Positions 5,976-11,924 of a stretch of DNA of 11,924 nucleotides are shown piece after piece. The notes beneath the pieces are model-generated. The model was not told the origin of the DNA, did not search any database, and was given only the letters and a program-made list of their open reading frames with translations. Origin of the DNA: JBCBWG01 sp964579305 (lineage in GTDB: Bacteria; Pseudomonadota; Alphaproteobacteria; Rhizobiales; Hyphomicrobiaceae); assembly GCA_964579305.1 (NCBI GenBank), contig CAZOGY010000110.1, positions 1 through 11,924 on the forward strand, read 5' to 3'. The position numbers and the translations under genes were made by a program. The number at the start of each line of letters is the position of its first letter. The stretch's first letter is position 1.

Positions 5976-6908
5976 ATGGCAGCGAAACGCAAAGTGATCA
6001 TCACATGCGCCGTAACTGGATCGATCCATACACCGACCATGTCGGAGCATTTGCCGGTCACGGCTGAGGAAATCGCTGATGCCGCGATCGGCGCTGCGGA
6101 GGCTGGCGCGGCGATTGTCCATTTGCATGCCCGCGATCCAGAAACGGGAAAGCCGGATCAACGTCCCGAAGCGTTTTCGCCGTTTTTGCAAGTCATTAAA
6201 CAGCGCTGCGATGCCGTCATTAATATTACGACTGGCGGTGCGATGACCATGACGGTCGAAGAGCGGGCGAAACCGGCAACGGTCTTCAAGCCCGAGGTGG
6301 CCAGCCTGAACATGGGCACGATGAATTTCGGCCTCTATCCGATGCTTGAGAAGTATCAAAACTTCAAGCATGAATGGGAGCGGGAGTATTTGGCCGGCTC
6401 GAAAACGGGTTTCTTCAAGAACACGTTTGCCGACATTGAATATATTCTCACGGAATGTGCAAATAATGGCACGCGATTTGAGGTGGAATGTTATGATATC
6501 GGCCACCTTTATACGCTTGCGCATATGGCGGATCGTGGCATCATCAAGCCGCCGTTTTTTGTTCAGTCGGTGTTCGGTATCCTCGGCGGGATCGGCCCGC
6601 ATCCTGAAGACGTGGCACATATGAAACGCACCGCGGACAGGCTGTTTGGCGATGACTATCGCTGGAGCGTTCTCGGCGCTGGCCGGCACCAGCTTTCGAT
6701 TGCCGCGATGGCCGCGTCGATGGGCGGAAACGTTCGCGTGGGGCTGGAAGATTCGCTGTGGGCGGGGCCAGGCAAACTTGCAGAGAGCAATGCGCAGCAG
6801 GTGAGGCTTGCTCGGCAGATCGTCGAAGGGCTTGGGCTTGAGATTGCCGCGCCCGACGAGGCGCGTGAAATCCTGGCGCTCAAGGGCGGCGATCAAGTGG
6901 GCTTCTAA
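5976..6908 (+). CDS. BKACE-family beta-keto acid cleavage enzyme (DUF849, Kce-like)
   Basis: A 310-residue BKACE enzyme. Characterised members combine a beta-keto acid with acetyl-CoA to give acetoacetate and a new acyl-CoA, using a divalent metal, usually zinc. Metal ligands are visible as His49 and His51 in HLHARD and Glu258 in VGLEDS; Arg254 and Asp259 match the catalytic Arg and Asp of Kce in spacing. ITCAVTGS (9-16) opens the barrel. The position that I recall as Glu14 of the amine-using Kce is Ile17 here, so the Kce substrate 3-keto-5-aminohexanoate is not assured. Homologues include dehydrocarnitine- and beta-ketoadipate-cleaving enzymes. AGAGGA at 5961-5966 precedes ATG 5976. The 88-base gap after the enolase gene has no terminator, so it is probably the last gene of the operon. 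Confidence 0.92.
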   Translation: MAAKRKVIITCAVTGSIHTPTMSEHLPVTAEEIADAAIGAAEAGAAIVHLHARDPETGKPDQRPEAFSPFLQVIKQRCDAVINITTGGAMTMTVEERAKPATVFKPEVASLNMGTMNFGLYPMLEKYQNFKHEWEREYLAGSKTGFFKNTFADIEYILTECANNGTRFEVECYDIGHLYTLAHMADRGIIKPPFFVQSVFGILGGIGPHPEDVAHMKRTADRLFGDDYRWSVLGAGRHQLSIAAMAASMGGNVRVGLEDSLWAGPGKLAESNAQQVRLARQIVEGLGLEIAAPDEAREILALKGGDQVGF

Positions 6909-6959
6909 AGCCGGCCGGAAAATCCGCGGTGCTTTGGCTCTCAATCTTGAGCGGTGCAC

Positions 6960-6989
6960 GACCTGTCGCTCATCATCGGGCGACAGGTC
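6960..6989 (+). terminator. Perfect 10-bp hairpin after the BKACE operon
   Basis: GACCTGTCGC (6960-6969) pairs with GCGACAGGTC (6980-6989) around a 10-base centre, 51 bases after the BKACE stop. There is no T-run after it. It is the natural end of the operon transcript, as a factor-dependent terminator or RNA-stabilising 3' stem, but a protein-binding dyad is an alternative. Confidence 0.45.
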
Positions 6990-7085
6990 AGGCGTGGTTA
7001 ATGCATGTCGCATCCAATCGGATTCACGCCACAAGGCCGCAAAGCGGCTCGGGCCATCGATGTTCGTGTTCGAAACAACGACACG

Positions 7086-7111
7086 AAAACGGCCCGCCCC
7101 CGCGGAGGGCC
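7086..7111 (-). terminator. Candidate terminator of the DUF900 hydrolase gene
   Basis: Read on the minus strand, GGCCC (7111-7107) pairs with GGGCC (7095-7091), with two further C-G pairs after a mismatch, followed by G and TTTT (7089-7086). It lies about 135 bases beyond the DUF900 stop. Overlapping alternative stems on the right make the fold uncertain. Confidence 0.4.
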
Positions 7112-7198
7112 ACCGGCCCGCGGGCGCAACAGAGCTAAAGCGAGGCGCATTTCATGCGACACGCTTTCGTGGCTGCGTGCCGCAGACGCCTCTCAGTT

Positions 7199-7222
7199 GC
7201 CGGCTGAAACAACTCAGCCGGC
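7199..7222 (-). terminator. 9-bp hairpin just after the DUF900 gene
   Basis: GCCGGCTGA (7199-7207) pairs perfectly with TCAGCCGGC (7214-7222) around a 6-base loop. It lies 23 bases beyond the DUF900 stop on the minus strand. No T-run follows, so it may be a 3'-end stem that acts with the more distal hairpin at 7086-7111. Confidence 0.4.
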
Positions 7223-7245
7223 GGCACTGTCGTGTGAAAACGCGT

Positions 7246-9432
7246 TTATTGTGCCGGTTGTGATGCCTCGGCCTGGCCTGAACTGGCAAATGGGTTCCAC
7301 CAGCACTCCGGCTCCGGCAGTTCAAGTGTTTTGCGGACACCGCGGGTTCGAATGAGTTTGCGATAGATCTGGCGCAAACGCGTTCTCACGGCGCCGGTTC
7401 GCTGGTCCAGAACACTTTGGATGTGGGTCAGTAATGCCGGGTTCGAACCAAAATAGTTGTGTTCGATATCGGCATAGCCCCAGCCATTGCAAATGTTCGA
7501 GGGGGTTGTTGCGTCGATCACGTTGAGCTTTTCGGAATTGAATTCGACTTCATTGCGCGCAACAAGCTGTCCGAGCCGCTTTTGAGCACCGCGCAAGGTT
7601 TGCGAAAACAAAAGCGCCTTGTCCTTGACCGACCCGTAAAGCGTGATGCCTGAAGCCAGATAACTGATCTCGCGCATCTTTTCGGTAAAGACGTCCGGCG
7701 ACACGTCCGATGCGGCGAAGATCAATTGGCCAAGCGAAATGTCGTCGCGGGCGTAGAAAAGATCGCGGAGATCGCCGAGCGCACGGATGGTCAATTGTGA
7801 GCCCATCGAGTGGGCAATCACGTCGAGGGTCCGAATAGCGCGGTCGCGGAACAAAGCCCGCAGAAACCCGGATAAGTGTGTCTCGGACCGTTCCGCGCTT
7901 TCCATATCGGACATGTATTTGCGGGTCTGTTCGGCGGATGGCCAGCTAAACAAATAGACCCGGCCGGGATAGTTTATCGAAGCCGCAAACTGGGCGATCC
8001 GCAGTAGAGCGTTTTCAAACGACGTATTGTAGCCGTGGATGAAAACCAGTGCGCGGCGTTCGTTATCGTATTGGCGACGCTCTGTGTCATCGAGGATCAG
8101 GCGTTGTGCCGATGCGGTGGCGGGCACCGTATCCAGGTGCTTTACTCTGAGCACCCGGAAGAGTTTGGCGTCGTCAGCGGGCAGTGGCGCGGGGTCAGAT
8201 AGCCAGCCGGCCTGGAATTGCGTCGGAAGCAGCGTGTGTGTTTCGGGAGCGAGCGGCACCGAGATATAGGCGCAACCCACCTCTAGCGTGTTTGCGCGAT
8301 CGGCCTCGGTCCCAAACCAACTGCGCGCGTTCGGCGTTTCGTTTTTCAGACCATCACGCACGGTGCGGTTTGTTGCAAAAACGATCCTGACATCGCGGTA
8401 GGGTTTGCCCTCGGTGTCGCGCGGCGTCTGGCAGTCGGCAATTTTCACGGTATGCCAGCGGTTGGTCGCCTCAAAATGGCGCACGATCTGCTGAGCCATT
8501 GTGCCAAACATCCGGCGCCAAATCCATCCGCGCACGATGGCGTCAATTTCAGCCTGCGGCGGTTGATTGCCGAATTTCGTGAAGATTTCGGCGAGTTCTG
8601 CGCGCTGATCGGCTTCCAGGCCCTGTTTTTCAGTCCAGGTATCGAGAGGGGTCGTTGGTTGGCCGTAGGCGGCGGACAGACGCGTGCCCAGATCTGAAGG
8701 CGGGGTCCAAAAGGTTTGCAGCGGTTTGAGAAAGTCCGGCACCTCAAAATCGCGCGGCGGCTTTACGCGATTGAAAACGATATAAAGACCCGTGATGTAG
8801 CCGTCTTTTGTAAACGTGCGCAAATAGCGCATCTTCAAATAAGGCTTGCCGGTCAGTGACGAAAGCCGGGCATCGTGGAGATTGGCAACGAATGCCCGAT
8901 TGGATTGGAAGAAGTTCAGAATATTTGCGTTGCGGGCGCGCGTGAAGGAGTTGCGCAACATTTCACTGGGTGGATTGTTCTTGAGCGGAAAACGGTAGGT
9001 GTAGATTTCCGCCTCGTAGCCTGGGGCACGGTGAAACGTCTGCGTATTGCCCAGGTCTTTCCGTCTTGTGATGAAGCGCGAAGGAACGCGAATCGTTCGG
9101 CCCTCGTGCCGCTTGTCTATGCGGTAGGCCGCGTATTTCCGCAAAAGCCTGCGAAAGGCGCGGATCTTGGCGGGTTCGTCCGGTTGGCGCGCGCCGCCAC
9201 TGTAGACTGCCCGATACAGATCGAGGGCCAGGTCGAGATCACGCTTCTTGAACGTTTCAACGGCCGGATTGAGAACGCCGGCGGCCTTGAGACCCATCTG
9301 GATCGACGGGTTATACACGTTTGTCCGGGTGGACTGGGCAGCGGCTGGTCCGTTCAAACCGGCAGCAAGGCTGACGATGGCAACGACAAGGCCGCTGAAG
9401 ATACGGGCTGCCGGGGTGACTGTGTTCAACAT
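7246..9432 (-). CDS. Exported DUF900-type alpha/beta hydrolase with a long N-terminal extension
   Basis: A 728-residue serine hydrolase. Residues 1-32 form a signal peptide ending PAAA before QS, so it is probably periplasmic or secreted. This supports ATG 9432 over the longer frame starting at 9579. Residues 33-340 match no family I recognise: basic, aromatic-rich, with an Ala/Arg-rich start. Residues 345-680 are a DUF900-type alpha/beta hydrolase: VFATNR at 351-356, FIHGYN at 464-469, nucleophile Ser542 in IAHSMGS, probable acid Asp576 in AASD and base His658 in IEHNYFG. The C-terminal 50 residues are basic, then Trp- and Ala-rich. Substrate unknown. It lies downstream of the transpeptidase gene, but a strong terminator between them argues for separate transcription. 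Confidence 0.88.
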   Translation of the reverse strand: MLNTVTPAARIFSGLVVAIVSLAAGLNGPAAAQSTRTNVYNPSIQMGLKAAGVLNPAVETFKKRDLDLALDLYRAVYSGGARQPDEPAKIRAFRRLLRKYAAYRIDKRHEGRTIRVPSRFITRRKDLGNTQTFHRAPGYEAEIYTYRFPLKNNPPSEMLRNSFTRARNANILNFFQSNRAFVANLHDARLSSLTGKPYLKMRYLRTFTKDGYITGLYIVFNRVKPPRDFEVPDFLKPLQTFWTPPSDLGTRLSAAYGQPTTPLDTWTEKQGLEADQRAELAEIFTKFGNQPPQAEIDAIVRGWIWRRMFGTMAQQIVRHFEATNRWHTVKIADCQTPRDTEGKPYRDVRIVFATNRTVRDGLKNETPNARSWFGTEADRANTLEVGCAYISVPLAPETHTLLPTQFQAGWLSDPAPLPADDAKLFRVLRVKHLDTVPATASAQRLILDDTERRQYDNERRALVFIHGYNTSFENALLRIAQFAASINYPGRVYLFSWPSAEQTRKYMSDMESAERSETHLSGFLRALFRDRAIRTLDVIAHSMGSQLTIRALGDLRDLFYARDDISLGQLIFAASDVSPDVFTEKMREISYLASGITLYGSVKDKALLFSQTLRGAQKRLGQLVARNEVEFNSEKLNVIDATTPSNICNGWGYADIEHNYFGSNPALLTHIQSVLDQRTGAVRTRLRQIYRKLIRTRGVRKTLELPEPECWWNPFASSGQAEASQPAQ

Positions 9433-9548
9433 GGTGCGCAATCCATCCAAAGTGAGCGTGGGTCCGTGGCTCGGTTGATCGCCGGCCGCAGCTTCCACGA
9501 GCTTGGCTGAGATGCAACTTGGGCAAGGTCGGGGCCGTGGAAAGATGC

Positions 9549-9576
9549 AAAAAATGCCGGCACAGGGCCGGCATTT
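9549..9576 (-). terminator. Rho-independent terminator of the L,D-transpeptidase gene
   Basis: A perfect 10-bp stem, AAATGCCGGC/GCCGGCATTT (9552-9561 with 9567-9576), with a 5-base loop. On the minus strand it ends in TTTTTT (9554-9549). It lies about 77 bases after the transpeptidase stop. A run of A at 9578-9583 gives the site near symmetry, but only the minus strand has the proper T-tract. Confidence 0.87.
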
Positions 9577-9652
9577 CAAAAAATCGTTGCTTATCCGCCG
9601 AATAGCGGCTCATGCCAGCGGCGCGATGCGCCGAACGCGGACCCCAGTCTCT

Positions 9653-10321
9653 TCAAAGACCGCGCGTGATGCGGCGCTGCCAGCCGCTGTCTGACGGGGC
9701 CGAACCGGCGGTGGGTGCGTTGAAGGCATAGCCCGTGCGCCCGACATAGCTTTTATACGTGGCCGTCACACGCGTGCCGACGCGGACCCGATTGTACAGC
9801 TCGGCCACGTGCGAATTGTGCATGCGTACGCAACCCTGCGAGACGTTCTGGCCAATTGTCCAGGGCGCGTCCGTGCCGTGGATTCGATAGAGTGTGGAGC
9901 CGAGATAGAGCGCGCGGTTGCCGAGCGGATTGCGTGGATGACCGCCAGGCACTGTGACAGGCAGGTTCGGATTGCGCCGGCGCATGGTCGGCGTTGGCGT
10001 CCACGACGGGTTTTTGCGTTTCATGGATACGCGCAAAACGCCAGACCAACGTGCCGATGGTTTTGGCACCGCGATCGGGTAGCTCGTTGCGCGGCCGCGG
10101 CGGGTGACGTGGTACAGGCGCCGGTCCCGGAAGCTGACGATGATTTGGCCGGCGGCATAGGATTTTGGAAAGCTGACGACGTTGCGGCCGCTGGCATAAC
10201 CGAACAATTGCGCGTTGGCCTTTGGCGCGGTGGTTACAGTGATGAAGGCTGCAAGCGATGCGACGCCGGCAAACGCCGCGCACGTGGTGACCGCGTGGCG
10301 GAAGGGGGCAGGGCGGCTCAT
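9653..10321 (-). CDS. Exported L,D-transpeptidase (YkuD domain)
   Basis: A 222-residue cell-wall enzyme that forms non-classical peptidoglycan cross-links or attaches proteins to the wall through an active-site cysteine. A signal peptide (about 1-37) ends in ANA before QL, so it acts in the periplasm. The YkuD core spans roughly 57-188: QIIVSFRDRRLYHV, then IHGT with His148, then SQGCVRM with Cys164 and Arg166. The His-x15-Cys spacing fits the family. A short Ser/Gly/Pro-rich tail follows. Length and layout match the small single-domain enzymes common in Alphaproteobacteria. On the minus strand GGAG lies 5 bases before ATG 10321. A strong terminator follows the gene. Which peptides or proteins it joins is not shown by sequence. 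Confidence 0.93.
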   Translation of the reverse strand: MSRPAPFRHAVTTCAAFAGVASLAAFITVTTAPKANAQLFGYASGRNVVSFPKSYAAGQIIVSFRDRRLYHVTRRGRATSYPIAVPKPSARWSGVLRVSMKRKNPSWTPTPTMRRRNPNLPVTVPGGHPRNPLGNRALYLGSTLYRIHGTDAPWTIGQNVSQGCVRMHNSHVAELYNRVRVGTRVTATYKSYVGRTGYAFNAPTAGSAPSDSGWQRRITRGL

Positions 10322-10548
10322 GGAGGCTCCGATGGCTGCAAACGGTTATGGCCCGGAGGCGGCCCCGGGCGCGATTGGTTTGGAGACTCAAAGAAGAAGA
10401 TTAAGCGGGTGCTAACACGCGTCTCAGAGTTGCCATTATCGCTGATTTGCCCCGCACCCTGCGAGCGCGCGCGTCCTGCCTTGCGCACTTACCCGCCACA
10501 GTGTGGCCCGCGGGAATCAGATGGTGTGGGGCGGGGCAGCAACGGCCC
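10322..10548 (-). promoter_or_regulatory. Leader and putative promoter region of the L,D-transpeptidase gene
   Basis: Between ispG and the transpeptidase gene the minus strand carries GATAAT (10440-10435), a good -10 match without a clear -35. A 6-bp hairpin GCCCGG/CCGGGC (10351-10356 with 10365-10370) lies about 30 bases before the start codon and could affect translation. A bulged stem (10492-10496 with 10510-10514) near the ispG stop could help end that transcript, although no T-run follows. Confidence 0.3.
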
Positions 10549-11802
10549 CTATTCGGCGGCGTTAGAGGCCGGGGTTCCGCCGTCGCCGAAGCGGCGTTCG
10601 ATGTAGTCCTCGACAATGGTTTTGAACTCGGCGGCGATGTTGGGGCCGCGCAAGGTCATGGCTTTTTGGCCATCGATGAAGACGGGGGCGGCCGGTTGTT
10701 CGCCGGTGCCTGGCAGCGAAATGCCGATATCGGCGTGTTTGCTCTCGCCCGGGCCGTTCACGATGCAGCCCATGACCGCGAAATTCAGCCCTTCAACGCC
10801 AGGATAGCGCTCGCGCCATTCGGGCATGCGCTCGCGGATCATGGTTTGGACGTCCTTGGCAAGCTCCTGGAACACGGTCGACGTCGTGCGCCCACAGCCT
10901 GGACACGCGGTGACAATCGGCACGAATGACCGCAGGCCCATGGTCTGCAACAGCTCCTGCGCGGCCTGGACCTCCACAGTCCGGTCGCCGCCGGGCTCGG
11001 GCGTCAGCGAGTATCGGATGGTGTCGCCAATGCCGTTTTGCAGCAGGATTCCCATTGCCGCAGAGGAGGCGACAATGCCCTTGGAGCCCATGCCCGCTTC
11101 GGTCAGGCCCAGGTGCAGGGCGTAATCGCAGCGTTTGGCGAGCATCGTGTAGACGCTGACAAGATCCTGGACCTGGCTCACCTTGGCGGAAATGATGATC
11201 CGGTCCTTGGGCAGGCCGAGTTCCACCGCGCGGTCCGCTGATAGCAGGGCGGATTGCACGATCGCTTCGTGCATGACGGCGCGCGCATCCATCGGTGTGG
11301 CGCTCTTGGCGTTCTCGTCCATCAAGTGCGTGAGCAACTCCTGGTCGAGCGAGCCCCAGTTGCCGCCGATGCGCACGGGCTTGTCGTACTCCAGCGCCTT
11401 TTCGACGATCGCGCTGAACTGGGTGTCCTTTTTGTTTTTGAACCCGACGTTGCCCGGGTTGATCCGGTATTTGTCGAGCGCTTCGGCGCAGGCGGGGTGA
11501 TCGGCGAGAAGTTTGTGGCCGATGTAGTGGAAGTCGCCGACGATCGGCACAGTGACGCCGAAGTTGCGCAACTGGTCACGGATATGGGGGACGGCGGCGG
11601 CGGCTTCGTTGCGGTCAACCGTGATGCGTACGAGTTCTGAGCCGGCACGGGCCAGGGCCGCCACCTGATTGACGGTCGCGCCAATGTCAGCAGTGTCGGT
11701 GTTGGTCATCGACTGGACGACGACCGGTGCGTCGCCGCCGACGGTCACACCGCCGACATCGACGGGGATCGATTTGCGCCGCGGGGCAATCAGGTCGGTC
11801 AT
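10549..11802 (-). CDS. ispG: 4-hydroxy-3-methylbut-2-en-1-yl diphosphate synthase (flavodoxin)
   Basis: IspG (GcpE), the iron-sulfur enzyme that reductively converts MEcPP to HMBPP in the MEP isoprenoid pathway in the cytoplasm. The 417-residue length is normal for the two-domain bacterial form. The N-terminal TIM barrel begins with VVVQSMTNTDTAD (27-39) and contains VGDFHY, KYRINPGN and VRIGGNWGSLD. The C-terminal domain carries the [4Fe-4S] ligands Cys300 and Cys303 (CPGCGRT), Cys346 (GCIVNGPGE) and the fourth ligand Glu353. The start ATG 11802 has only a weak GAGA-type ribosome site, but the protein starts as expected. It appears unrelated to the catabolic cluster. Presence of this gene indicates isoprenoid synthesis through the MEP route. 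Confidence 0.97.
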   Translation of the reverse strand: MTDLIAPRRKSIPVDVGGVTVGGDAPVVVQSMTNTDTADIGATVNQVAALARAGSELVRITVDRNEAAAAVPHIRDQLRNFGVTVPIVGDFHYIGHKLLADHPACAEALDKYRINPGNVGFKNKKDTQFSAIVEKALEYDKPVRIGGNWGSLDQELLTHLMDENAKSATPMDARAVMHEAIVQSALLSADRAVELGLPKDRIIISAKVSQVQDLVSVYTMLAKRCDYALHLGLTEAGMGSKGIVASSAAMGILLQNGIGDTIRYSLTPEPGGDRTVEVQAAQELLQTMGLRSFVPIVTACPGCGRTTSTVFQELAKDVQTMIRERMPEWRERYPGVEGLNFAVMGCIVNGPGESKHADIGISLPGTGEQPAAPVFIDGQKAMTLRGPNIAAEFKTIVEDYIERRFGDGGTPASNAAE

Positions 11803-11882
11803 GACGGATCTCGCGCGTTGTGTTGCTCAGCGGGAATTGGGCATGTGGTGGCGTCCGGGTCAACGGGCGATCCAGCCTAGGA

Positions 11883-11924
11883 TCACGCCAACCCGAGACG
11901 GTCTTTCCAGGCCGCGGTTTCCTC
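11883..11924 (-). CDS. Possible C-terminal end of an upstream minus-strand gene (partial)
   Basis: At the right edge one minus-strand frame reads EETAAWKDRLGLA and stops at TGA (11885-11883), leaving about 80 bases before ispG. This looks like a plausible protein tail, but thirteen codons cannot prove coding. The other two frames are also open at the edge. Confidence 0.25.
   Translation of the reverse strand, partial: EETAAWKDRLGLA

Larger units (their letters stand above)
6909..7245. other. 337-base convergent gap dense in hairpins
   Basis: No believable gene lies between the BKACE stop and the stop of the DUF900 gene. Structures include a 10-bp stem at 6960-6989, GCCGC/GCGGC near 7041-7055, a bulged stem TTCGTG/CACGAA around 7063-7087, GC-rich stems at 7091-7128, GAGGCG/CGCCTC at 7142-7147 and 7187-7192, and a 9-bp stem at 7199-7222. 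Some are probably terminators of the two converging transcripts; the rest are unexplained. No known RNA family was recognised. Confidence 0.5.

Noticed and set aside
5877..7034. 385-codon minus-strand open frame antisense to the BKACE gene
   Set aside because: It mirrors codon bias of the confirmed BKACE gene, has no recognisable domain and a His/Arg-rich composition typical of antisense frames in GC-rich DNA.
7005..7355. 116-codon plus-strand frame starting in the convergent gap
   Set aside because: Starts without a ribosome site, is Arg-rich and runs into the DUF900 gene on the opposite strand.
8875..9510. 211-codon plus-strand open frame antisense to the DUF900 gene
   Set aside because: Overlaps a well-supported gene on the other strand and shows no domain or plausible start signal.
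9809..10606. 265-codon plus-strand open frame antisense to the L,D-transpeptidase
   Set aside because: Low-complexity Arg/Ala/Gly composition, and it crosses the transpeptidase gene, its leader and the ispG end.
10401..10616. 71-codon minus-strand frame between ispG and the transpeptidase gene
   Set aside because: Overlaps the ispG 3' end out of frame and has no start signal or family likeness.
1..11924. Mobile element, CRISPR or defence system
   Set aside because: No transposase, integrase, Cas, restriction or toxin-like protein and no direct repeat array was seen; all genes resemble chromosomal genes of uniform composition.

Overview
The window looks like a piece of a GC-rich (roughly 58-60 %) proteobacterial chromosome. 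It is most likely alphaproteobacterial and perhaps Hyphomicrobiales-like. This placement is inferred from base composition, protein style and gene content (an exported YkuD enzyme, a DUF2233 protein, a MAPEG protein, a BKACE enzyme and IspG). No rRNA, tRNA, insertion sequence, phage gene or CRISPR array was seen.

Layout from left to right. (1) A strong intrinsic terminator at 24-60 closes a gene outside the window, followed by a 320-base gap. (2) An exported DUF2233/NAGPA-type protein (381-1133, +), then a 313-base gap. (3) An esterase-713-like alpha/beta hydrolase (1447-2385, +) converges on an SDR dehydrogenase (2440-3216, -) with a GC hairpin between them. (4) Divergent from the SDR gene is a probable four-gene operon: MAPEG membrane protein (3391-3783), lambda-crystallin/L-gulonate-3-dehydrogenase-like dehydrogenase (3855-4796), mandelate-racemase-type enolase-superfamily enzyme (4799-5887) and BKACE beta-keto acid cleavage enzyme (5976-6908). 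(5) A 337-base hairpin-rich gap separates it from convergent genes on the minus strand: an exported 728-residue DUF900 serine hydrolase (7246-9432), an exported L,D-transpeptidase (9653-10321) and ispG (10549-11802). A possible C-terminal scrap of another minus-strand gene sits at the right edge.

The most interesting part is 1447-6908. The enzymes form a logical chain: ester hydrolysis, alpha-proton chemistry (epimerisation, racemisation or dehydration of a hydroxy acid), NAD-dependent oxidation at C3 to a beta-keto acid, and BKACE transfer to acetyl-CoA giving acetoacetate and a new acyl-CoA. The family assignments are secure because catalytic residues are visible. The substrate is unknown, and this exact combination (with a MAPEG protein at the head of the operon and no transporter or regulator in view) is the candidate undescribed pathway. 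The remaining genes are housekeeping (isoprenoid synthesis) or cell-envelope functions and appear unrelated to it.
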